NCBI GenBank assembly: GCA_965213525.1
Contig: OZ243889.1
Span: 992,001-1,056,000 of the forward strand
Reading direction: 5' to 3'
Length of the DNA: 64,000 bases
Source of the DNA: G965213525 sp965213525
GTDB taxonomy: Bacteria > Actinomycetota > Acidimicrobiia > Acidimicrobiales > Poriferisodalaceae
Numbering within the stretch: position 1 is the stretch's first letter; each line of letters begins with the position of its first letter. The translations under genes were made by a program, and so were the position numbers. The notes beneath the pieces are model-generated. The model had not been told where the DNA came from. It was given only the letters and a program-made list of their open reading frames with translations, and ran no database searches. Shown one piece after another: positions 57,255-64,000 of this stretch.

Positions 57255-57914
57255 GTGGCCGGCTCGATCACCGATGCCCGTCAGCTGCACACCAAACGTG
57301 CCGTTGCCCGGGTCCACCTCGGGCGGGCCTCGTCGCGCGTCCTGCTCGCCGGGTTCGTCGCGGCGGTGGCGCTGCGAGTCAGCGCCGGGCCGCTCGGGCT
57401 GGCCGATCTGGCCGTGGTGCTCTTCACGGCGGTGGCCGCGCCGTTCTTCGAGTGGTTCGCCCACCGCGATCTGCTGCACCGCCCGGCCGGGCGCGCCGGC
57501 GACGCCGCCCCGTTGACCGGGCGGGCGCATGCCCGTCACCACGAGGCCCCCGCCGAGATCGACCACGTCCTGCTGGGTGGGCTCGGTGCGGTGCTGTTCG
57601 CCACCGCCGCGGTCGCCGTGGTGGCCGTCGGCGTGGTGCCCGTCGCCGTGGTCATCGGAGCACCGGTGCTCGCCCCACTCGCCACCGGTGTGGCGGCCGC
57701 GTTCGCCAAGCTGAACGAGTACGAGTGGGTGCACCTGCTGTTCCACACCTCCTACCGGTGCCGCTCGCGCCGGTACGCGCAACTCGAGCGCAACCACCGC
57801 CGCCACCACTGGCGTGATGACACCCGGTGGCTGGGCGTGACGACCAGCCTGGCCGACCGGGTCCTCGACACGGCCGGTCCCGACGCCTGGCCGGCGCGGA
57901 CCCCGGTGCGCTGA
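57255..57914 (+). CDS. fatty acid hydroxylase/sterol desaturase superfamily membrane protein
   Basis: 219-residue membrane protein with the eight-histidine di-iron pattern: EWFAHRDLLHR (HxxxH), GRAHARHHEAPAE (HxxHH), EYEWVHLLFHTSYRC and ERNHRRHHWRDD (HxxHH). Hydrophobic segments are at about 30-65 and 95-145. It should hydroxylate or desaturate a lipid chain, as fatty acid 2-hydroxylases and carotenoid hydroxylases do. Substrate unknown. Leaderless GTG. The pilus operon starts 36 bases downstream but shows its own ribosome binding site. Confidence 0.8.
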   Translation: MAGSITDARQLHTKRAVARVHLGRASSRVLLAGFVAAVALRVSAGPLGLADLAVVLFTAVAAPFFEWFAHRDLLHRPAGRAGDAAPLTGRAHARHHEAPAEIDHVLLGGLGAVLFATAAVAVVAVGVVPVAVVIGAPVLAPLATGVAAAFAKLNEYEWVHLLFHTSYRCRSRRYAQLERNHRRHHWRDDTRWLGVTTSLADRVLDTAGPDAWPARTPVR

Positions 57915-57950
57915 TCCTCAAGGCCCCGGGCCGACAGCCGATGAGGGGGT

Positions 57951-59738
57951 GTGAGATGTCGCGACGCGGACGAGGGTGTGGCCCTCATCACCGTGATGGT
58001 CGCCCTCGTCGTGGTGGCCGTCCTCGGGGTGACGATCTCCTCGGTGGCGGTCACCCGCGCCAGCCAGGTCGGCATCCGTGACCGGTCCAACGACACCTTC
58101 GGCGCCGCCGAGGGCAGCCTGGACCGCTACCGCTCCAAGCTCATCGACAACCCCTACTACCACCTGCACCACGTCGACGCCTTCGAGCGCACCCGCCGTT
58201 GCACCGACGACACCTCGGCGTCGTTCGGACTGACCTTCGCCCCGGGCGCTCTCGACCCCGCCGGCCTCCAGACCGACTGGCCCCGAGATTGCAGCACCTG
58301 GGACTACGTCGGGCCCGACACCACCTGGCTGGTCGCTGACGGCATCGGCCGGCGCATCGAGGTGCGACCGGTCGACGGCGGCGGCGTGACGATCCGGTCG
58401 GTGGCCGTGGGGCCCGACGGGCTGGCTCGCACCATCGAGGCGACCTACGAGCGGCGCACCATCGGCGACTTCATGCTGTTGGCCAGCGGCGACACGCTGA
58501 AGACGAGCACGGACAACACCACCTACACCGGCAGGTTCTACGGCCTGGGGAACTGCGAGCTCTCGGGGAAGAACACCGTCGCCTACGACGACTACTGGTG
58601 CGAAGGCAAGTTGAAGTTTCCCGATGGCGGGCCGTTCCTGCACCCAAGGAAGAACAACATCTCCTTCGTCAGCCCCGCCTGGTGCTACGACGGCGACGGC
58701 TCGGGCACGATCGGCAGCAAGGACTGCGGCAACATCCGTGACGTCCTCGACGAGCCGATCAACTTCAACGGGTTCTGGGACGACCTCGAGGGCCTGCGCT
58801 TCGCGGCCTGTGAGTCCGGCGGGCTGTGCCTGGACAGCGGCGCCGAGCTCACCACCACCACGGGCGCCACGGTGACCATGCCCGATCTGGACGACGACGC
58901 CTGGGTGCGCCTGGTGTTCGTCGGCCCCGGCGATCACAGCGCCCCTGAGCCCGCCATCGAGGTGTGGACCACCGGCCACCGCAACCAGGCCGACGCCCCC
59001 GATGCCGAGGATCGATACAACAAGGGCAAGAAGTGGACCCACACCCTGGGGACCTGGCGAGACGCCGCCACGCCGGCCGCAGGCGACGGCGTCAACGGCG
59101 CCTGGACCCTGGTGTCGAACCGCGTGGCCTACCCCTCGAACGGGGCCATCTACACCCCGTTCCACGTGGCGGCCGGGTGGTGCGACAAGGCGTCGATGAC
59201 CGGGCCCTGCCGTCGGGGCGGGGGCAGCCTGGAGGTGCCCTTCGGGTTGTACGCCGGTGACTCGACGGCGACGGGCGCCCGCCACATCGTCTTCCTCGAC
59301 TCCTTCGTCAGAGCCCCCGGCGCAGAGGCCACCGCGGTGTTCATGGCCTCGGGCAGCACCTTCGTGTCCCGGGCGGCCTACCCGGCGCCCGGCGGGGAGT
59401 TCCGCCTCGAGGCCGCCGTGGTCACCCAGGGCGCCCACAAGGGCGACAGCGACCGCATGACCTTGATGACGCCGTGCTACGGCAAGGGCAAGGACAGCCC
59501 GGGGGTGGACTGGCGCTTCCTGGGCCTGCACTCGGGATCCGCCGACATCGCGGTCGAGTGGGACGACAAGAAGGAGTTCGAGTGCGTTCGGGGAGCGCGC
59601 GTGTTGGAACAGGGCTACGACCCGTTGCTGCGCCAGTTCCCCCCACCGTGGATCCCCACCGTCGACGGTGACGGGTGGGGGCTCACGCAGTGGCGAGAGG
59701 TCAGCGCCCCCGACTGGGCCGCCGGGTACCTGCCGTGA
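57951..59738 (+). CDS. PilX/GspK-like minor pilin with EF-hand-like loop
   Basis: 595-residue protein with a type IV pilin N-terminus: a charged start, cleavage Gly at residue 9, then VALITVMVALVVVAVLGVTI. Position +5 of the mature form is Thr, not Glu. Loss of Glu5 is the mark of the GspK/PilX tip subunits. The large globular part contains an EF-hand-like loop DGDGSGTIGSKD (residues 247-258) and many cysteines and aromatic residues. No further domain recognised. GTG 57951 is preceded by GAGGGGG. It is first of three genes linked by GTGA overlaps. Confidence 0.75.
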   Translation: MRCRDADEGVALITVMVALVVVAVLGVTISSVAVTRASQVGIRDRSNDTFGAAEGSLDRYRSKLIDNPYYHLHHVDAFERTRRCTDDTSASFGLTFAPGALDPAGLQTDWPRDCSTWDYVGPDTTWLVADGIGRRIEVRPVDGGGVTIRSVAVGPDGLARTIEATYERRTIGDFMLLASGDTLKTSTDNTTYTGRFYGLGNCELSGKNTVAYDDYWCEGKLKFPDGGPFLHPRKNNISFVSPAWCYDGDGSGTIGSKDCGNIRDVLDEPINFNGFWDDLEGLRFAACESGGLCLDSGAELTTTTGATVTMPDLDDDAWVRLVFVGPGDHSAPEPAIEVWTTGHRNQADAPDAEDRYNKGKKWTHTLGTWRDAATPAAGDGVNGAWTLVSNRVAYPSNGAIYTPFHVAAGWCDKASMTGPCRRGGGSLEVPFGLYAGDSTATGARHIVFLDSFVRAPGAEATAVFMASGSTFVSRAAYPAPGGEFRLEAAVVTQGAHKGDSDRMTLMTPCYGKGKDSPGVDWRFLGLHSGSADIAVEWDDKKEFECVRGARVLEQGYDPLLRQFPPPWIPTVDGDGWGLTQWREVSAPDWAAGYLP

Positions 59739-60397
59739 CGCCATCCGGCGGCCGTCCCGACCCCCGTGGCCTCAGCGGCGGGCGTGCCCGGTGCCGGGGC
59801 GATGCGGGCGTGTCGGTGCCCGAGCTGCTCATCACGGTCCTCGTCGTGGCGCTCTGCATGGCGGCGGTGATGTCGTGGGTCGTGTCGACCGAATCGGCGA
59901 CCGCCGGCGGCGTCGACCAGGCCATGGCCGACGCCGACATCGGGGCCTTCGTCGAGATCTTCGGACGCGACGCCCGATCGGCGATCCCGGTGTCTGATGC
60001 GTCGGGCGCCCCGATCCTCACCTCCCTTGACGCCGACACGTTGCAGATCCACCACGATCGCGACGCCGACGGGGTGCCGAGCCGCATCGTGTGGGACCGG
60101 CCCGCCCCCGGTGAACCGCTGGTGCGCCTCGAGTACGCCGGGGTCACCGGTAGTGGCCCCGACTGGTCCTTCGAGGCCGACGAGGTCGCCCGATCGGAGT
60201 ACTTCACCGCCGTCGTGTCCGATGGCGTGTTCACCGCCGTGGACGACGCCGGGGGCTCGATCACCACCTGTGATGCGAGCACCGACCCCCACGGCTGCGC
60301 CGCTGACGGGGTCCGCATCGCACTCACCTACCGGGGCGCCCGGGCGACCGAGTTCGATCTGGTCGCCGACTTCACCTTCCGCAACGAGCCCGGGTGA
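59735..60397 (+). CDS. PilW-like minor pilin
   Basis: 220-residue prepilin-like protein. Cleavage Gly25 is followed by VSVPELLITVLVVALCMAAV with Glu at mature +5, the class used for pilus assembly. The globular domain has the loop HDRDADGVPSRIV (Asp108, 110, 112), another calcium-loop-like DxDxDG motif, and a beta-rich end (FDLVADFTFRNEP). It probably sits with the PilX- and PilV-like proteins in the tip complex. Start GTG overlaps the previous stop, and its stop overlaps the next start. Confidence 0.75.
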   Translation: MTPSGGRPDPRGLSGGRARCRGDAGVSVPELLITVLVVALCMAAVMSWVVSTESATAGGVDQAMADADIGAFVEIFGRDARSAIPVSDASGAPILTSLDADTLQIHHDRDADGVPSRIVWDRPAPGEPLVRLEYAGVTGSGPDWSFEADEVARSEYFTAVVSDGVFTAVDDAGGSITTCDASTDPHGCAADGVRIALTYRGARATEFDLVADFTFRNEPG

Positions 60398-62403
60398 GGG
60401 CCCTGACGCGCCGCCTGAGGGCGGACGACGATCGTGGCCTGTCGCTGGTCGAGACCATCGTCGCCCTCACGGTGCTGACCATCGTGGCGGTGCCGACCAC
60501 CGCGGTGGTGCTGTCGTCGATGCAGCGCATCAGCGAGGCGAGGGTGGAGTCCACCGCGCTGGAGGTGGCGCGCAGCCAGATCGAGCAGATCAGGGCCATG
60601 CCCTACGTCGACATCGGCATCGTCGGCGGCGCGGTGCCCGGTCTGGTGCCCGCCGCCGAGACCGTCACGGTCGACGGCGTCGACATGGTCATCACCACGT
60701 CGATCGCCTACGCCGATGACCCGGTGCCCGGCGGCTTCCGCTCCTACGCCGACTACAAGCAGGTCACCGTCGAGGTCACCGCCACCTCCCGCACCGGCGT
60801 GCAGCCGACGGTGCTGAGCACCAACGTCGCGGCCAGCGGGACCTCGGGCAAGCAGCAGTTCGGCAACCTCGAGGTGACCGTCAGCGAGGAGGGCCTCGCA
60901 CCCGACAGCCCGCCGGTCAGCGATCTCAAGCTCCACCTTCTGGACGCCCCGGTCCTCGGGCCCGTGCTGTCCTGGGGGCCCACGCGCCCGACGACCCAGA
61001 TCTACAGCGGGTTGACCCCCAACCCCGACGTCGCCGCCGACGACTGGCGCCACTCCTATGAGCTGCGCCTGACCGCCGATGTGAACGCCCGCACCGACGG
61101 CACCTACTGGATGCGGCCCTCGGACTTCGCCGACGCCTCCTCGGTGCGGGTCCTCGAGTACAACACCGTGCACCGCGAGATCAGGGTGTACCGACCCGGT
61201 GAGCTGGTCGTCGAGCTGCGCGACGCCGCTGACCCGTCCCCGGCCATCCCCGACGCCAACCTGCTCGACGATCCCGCGCTCGAACTGGTCCTGCGCACCA
61301 GCGGGAACGACCCCGACGCCGCCGAGCCCCCCGAGGAGGTGGTCGTGCCGGTCATCGACGGGCGGGCCGTCGTCACCCACTTCGACGGCTACGCCATCGA
61401 CCCCGGCGCCGACTACGCCCTGGCCCCGGGCACCTGGTGGCTCGAGCTGCGTCACGCCACAGCAGACCTGGTGACCGATCAGGCGCTCGGTGACGCCACC
61501 GCCCGCACCCCCGCTGACGGTGGTCCCGACCGCGTCGAGCTGGAGGTGGGCGTCGACGCGGGCGCCACCACCGCGGTCACCATGTGGGCGTCGTGGGCCG
61601 ATCGGGACCCGTCCCCCGTGCCCGCCGACGCCCGGGTCACCGAGGGACTCGTCGGCCTGTGGGCCTTCGACGACACCGGGCCCGACGGCTTCGCCTACGA
61701 CGCCTCCGGGGCCGGTGCCCCCTGGCACCTGGTGATCGGTGACGACGACGACCTCACCCGACACCCCGGGCACCTGTCGATCACCGGCGATGCCTCGATC
61801 GTGTCGCTGCGCCCCGGCGCCGAGGAGGCTGTGACGATCGACGACGCAGGTGAGGTGACCGTCGAGGCGTGGGTGCGCCCGTCCAGCGCCGCCCAGGGCG
61901 GGCCGAGCTCGCCGATCGCCTCCTGGTCGGCCGGGTCGGTGAGCTCGACTGGGACCGCGGGCCGCAACCTCGCCCTCGCCCAGGGCTCCGGGCGATGGTC
62001 GGGGCTGGTCCGCCACTCCGGCTCTGCTGCGGACGCGACGCCAGCCACCTCCCACATCCCTGCAGCCATCGATGTCGCCGCACCCGTGCACGTGGCGGTG
62101 ACCGTCGACGCCGGCGGCGTCCGCCAGCTGCACCTCGGCGGCGAGCTCGTGGCCACCGACGCCGTGGGCACCCTCGACGGCTGGGACCCGGGCCACCTGC
62201 TGCGCGTCGGCACCGAGGTGGGCGGCGGGCCCGGCTGGCGGGGCGACATCCACCTGCTGGCGATCTATGACCGGGCGCTCACCCCCGCCGAGCTGGCTGC
62301 CAACGTGGCGGCCGGACCCGACCCGTCCCCCAGCGGCCTCGGCCCCCACGACCCCCCGCCGGCTGACCCGTCGAGCAGCGATCCCGCACTGCCTGGCCCC
62401 TGA
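60394..62403 (+). CDS. large minor pilin (PilV-like) fused to a LamG-like domain
   Basis: 669-residue protein. N-terminal prepilin signature: Gly15 then LSLVETIVALTVLTIVAV with Glu at mature +5. Residues 60-400 are unrecognised beta-rich sequence. Residues about 410-635 look like a LamG/concanavalin-type jelly roll (VTEGLVGLWAFDDTGPDG, VTVEAWVRPSSAA, DVAAPVHVAVTVDAGGVRQL, DIHLLAIYDRALTPAELAAN), a fold that binds carbohydrates or proteins. A Pro/Ser-rich tail ends the protein. A lectin-like domain on a pilin predicts a tip adhesin. It overlaps the PilW-like gene by GTGA and ends 9 bases before the convergent antiporter. Confidence 0.78.
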   Translation: MRALTRRLRADDDRGLSLVETIVALTVLTIVAVPTTAVVLSSMQRISEARVESTALEVARSQIEQIRAMPYVDIGIVGGAVPGLVPAAETVTVDGVDMVITTSIAYADDPVPGGFRSYADYKQVTVEVTATSRTGVQPTVLSTNVAASGTSGKQQFGNLEVTVSEEGLAPDSPPVSDLKLHLLDAPVLGPVLSWGPTRPTTQIYSGLTPNPDVAADDWRHSYELRLTADVNARTDGTYWMRPSDFADASSVRVLEYNTVHREIRVYRPGELVVELRDAADPSPAIPDANLLDDPALELVLRTSGNDPDAAEPPEEVVVPVIDGRAVVTHFDGYAIDPGADYALAPGTWWLELRHATADLVTDQALGDATARTPADGGPDRVELEVGVDAGATTAVTMWASWADRDPSPVPADARVTEGLVGLWAFDDTGPDGFAYDASGAGAPWHLVIGDDDDLTRHPGHLSITGDASIVSLRPGAEEAVTIDDAGEVTVEAWVRPSSAAQGGPSSPIASWSAGSVSSTGTAGRNLALAQGSGRWSGLVRHSGSAADATPATSHIPAAIDVAAPVHVAVTVDAGGVRQLHLGGELVATDAVGTLDGWDPGHLLRVGTEVGGGPGWRGDIHLLAIYDRALTPAELAANVAAGPDPSPSGLGPHDPPPADPSSSDPALPGP

Positions 62404-62412
62404 TCCAGGCGG

Positions 62413-64000
62413 TCAGGTCATGCGAGTTGCGACCTCTCGCAGGCGGCCCGGTTCACCGATGAGGGTCAGGTCGTCACCGCGGTGGATGACGGTGAACCCG
62501 TCGGGGGCGATGGTGGTGCCGTTGCGTCGCACCGAGAGCAGCAACACGCCCTCGGGCAGGCGCAGGTCGCGCACGGCTCGACCGTCCACCTGGGGGGCCC
62601 GCACCCGGATCTCCCGGGTCACCCGGCTCGGGTTGGCGTGCAGCACGAGGGTGGCGGCGTCAGGGGTGCGCACGGCGTCCTCCAGCAGCGCCGCCGCTGC
62701 ACTGGTGGGATCGATGACCAGCGTCCCGAGCGCCTGGAACCGCCCGATCAGATCCGATCGCGTCACCCGGGCGACGGTGCGGGGCACCCCTGCCTCCACC
62801 GCGGCGCGACAGAGGCGCAGGTTGGCGGCGTCATCACCGCTCATGGCCACCACGGTGGCCGGGAGGTCCTCCTGGTCGGCGAAGAACCGGGCGGCGTCGT
62901 GGGGCACGATCGTGGTGGCGGGCCGGTCCCGCCGGTCGGCCTCGGCGACGTGCTCATCGGCGTCGTCGGCGAGCACGGCGGTCCAGCCGGCCTCCTCGAG
63001 CCGCTCGGAGAGCTGGATGGCGTTGCGGTCGACGCCGTAGATGAGGGCGGTCTGGCCGTCGAGCTCGCCGATCTCGTCGACCCGTCCCAGCACCCACTTC
63101 AACGACATCGGGCCGAAGATCTCGTTGAGGACGATGACCGCCACGATCAAGGTGGCGAAGGCGTCCCCGAGGGAGGGGAACTGGATCGAGGCCTCGCGAG
63201 CCAGGCCCAGGGCGATGCCGGCCTGGGTGATGAGCGCCAGCCAGCTCTGTCGGGCGACGTGGCCGGTCTCACCGGCCAGGCGGCTGCCGACGGTGGTGCC
63301 GATGGCGATCGACACGATCCGCACGACGAACAAGATGGCGGCGATGGGGAGGACGTCGATGAGCGTGTCGAGCTTGAGCGAGACCCCGGTGAGGGTGAAG
63401 AACGCCACGTACACCGCCGGTGAGACCCGGTGCAGCACGTGCTCGAACTCGTGGCGCTGGCTGGTGAGGTTGGTCACCACCGCTCCGGCGACCAGGGTCG
63501 CCAGCAGCGGTTCGAGGTAGATCTCGAAGCCGAGGGCGTCGTCGGACCACGCGCTGACCAGCTCGGCGAGCTCGTAGACCCCGAAGCCGACCGCCAGGAC
63601 GCCGATGGCGGTGAGCGGCAGCGGCAGGCGTCGAGCGACCAGGGCGGCGAGCAGGTGCCCGACGGCGTACCCGAGGACGGCGGCCAGCGCCAGGTCGAGC
63701 AGCAGCACCAGCACGAAGGTGATCGACAGCCCCTCGTCGCGCAGCAACGCTCCGGCCACGCTCGCGGCGGTGGCGAAGGCGATGACCACGACGACGTCCA
63801 TGACGATCGTGATGGACAGGGCGATCGAGGTGAACCGGCCCCTGGCGCCCACCTCCTTGATGACCGCGATCGTGGACGGCGGCGATAGGGCGAGCAGCAC
63901 CGTCCCGCCGAGGACGGCCATGGCCACGATCTCGGTGGTCGACAGCCCGTCACCGAACGGGGCCACCGAAGCGAGGAGGCCGACCGCCCCGCCCAGCACG
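62413..64000 (-). CDS. cation:proton antiporter (KefB/CPA2 type) with TrkA-N and TrkA-C domains, 5' end outside window
   Basis: At least 528 residues of a CPA2 exchanger. The membrane domain (to about residue 305) shows VLLALSPPSTIAVIKEVGARG, a discontinuous-helix region, and EPLLATLVAGAVVTNLTSQR. A TrkA-N nucleotide-binding domain follows (about 320-430, TALIYGVDRNAIQLSERLEEAG with a degenerate GxGxxG). A TrkA-C domain occupies the C-terminus (about 450-528, LLLSVRRNGTTIAPDGFTVIHRGDDLTLIG). It likely moves K+ or Na+ against H+ under ligand control. The reading frame is open to the right edge, so the start is beyond the window. Confidence 0.88.
   Translation of the reverse strand, partial: VLGGAVGLLASVAPFGDGLSTTEIVAMAVLGGTVLLALSPPSTIAVIKEVGARGRFTSIALSITIVMDVVVVIAFATAASVAGALLRDEGLSITFVLVLLLDLALAAVLGYAVGHLLAALVARRLPLPLTAIGVLAVGFGVYELAELVSAWSDDALGFEIYLEPLLATLVAGAVVTNLTSQRHEFEHVLHRVSPAVYVAFFTLTGVSLKLDTLIDVLPIAAILFVVRIVSIAIGTTVGSRLAGETGHVARQSWLALITQAGIALGLAREASIQFPSLGDAFATLIVAVIVLNEIFGPMSLKWVLGRVDEIGELDGQTALIYGVDRNAIQLSERLEEAGWTAVLADDADEHVAEADRRDRPATTIVPHDAARFFADQEDLPATVVAMSGDDAANLRLCRAAVEAGVPRTVARVTRSDLIGRFQALGTLVIDPTSAAAALLEDAVRTPDAATLVLHANPSRVTREIRVRAPQVDGRAVRDLRLPEGVLLLSVRRNGTTIAPDGFTVIHRGDDLTLIGEPGRLREVATRMT

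Noticed and set aside
57918..62349. Two long minus-strand frames over the pilin genes
   Set aside because: Prepilin signatures and GTGA-linked starts on the plus strand settle the coding strand.

Overview
The window is a 64 kb piece of a very GC-rich chromosome with GTG starts as common as ATG and gene overlaps of the GTGA/ATGA type. Several genes point to an actinobacterium: mycothione reductase (mycothiol), an F420-type luciferase-like oxidoreductase, a DUF3039 protein, a DUF222/HNH '13E12' protein and a DUF2510 protein. The mixture of many acyl-CoA enzymes with unusual -10/start spacing fits Acidimicrobiia, but that class-level placement is my inference. At least 17 genes or mini-ORFs have a TANNNT hexamer ending 6-9 nt before the start codon, so leaderless transcription appears to be the main initiation mode here.

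Layout. 3-2853: oxidative pentose phosphate operon gnd-zwf-pgl, then a 14-bp repeat array that runs into the start of a glyoxalase-like gene. 3667-6369: DUF3039, an alkB plus frameshifted renalase-like operon, and a J-domain protein. 6366-11046: an accessory island with lower GC. It holds an IS3-type transposase remnant, a Vsr endonuclease, a C5-cytosine methyltransferase interrupted by two amber codons, a two-gene restriction module, an ISL3-type transposase remnant and a separate nuclease-like gene. 11093-20218: NadD-like, mycothione reductase, a zinc-ribbon protein containing a 17 x 15-bp repeat, a class V aminotransferase, DUF222/HNH, nitronate monooxygenase, a fatty acid desaturase and a PaaX-like regulator. 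20286-30000: membrane protein, phosphodiesterase, CoA-transferase, an orphan ABC ATPase, a DUF2064 protein and a methyltransferase/CoA-hydrolase/HAD operon. 29787-39491: chemoreceptor, SDR/RidA pair, menB, tag, NfeD-SPFH pair, divergent SDR/acyl-CoA dehydrogenase and a 3Fe-4S-type ferredoxin. 39613-57914: MFS exporter, M20 peptidase, F420 oxidoreductase, two paralogous crotonases, two acyl-CoA dehydrogenases, a pyruvate-dehydrogenase-E1-like protein, the long-chain olefin operon oleA-oleBC-oleD, a Na+/H+ antiporter and a fatty acid hydroxylase-like protein. 57951-62403: a type IV pilus minor-pilin operon whose last member is a large pilin fused to a LamG-like domain. 62413-end: a KefB-type antiporter with TrkA domains, cut by the window edge.

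Taken together, the right half is rich in acyl-CoA handling (dehydrogenases, crotonases, CoA transferases), and the ole operon would draw on the same acyl-CoA pool to make long-chain alkenes. The most unusual items are the LamG pilin operon, the fused oleBC operon, the amber-interrupted restriction-modification island bracketed by IS debris, short ORFs whose stops overlap the next start, and several in-gene or start-codon tandem repeats, one of which frameshifts a flavoprotein gene.
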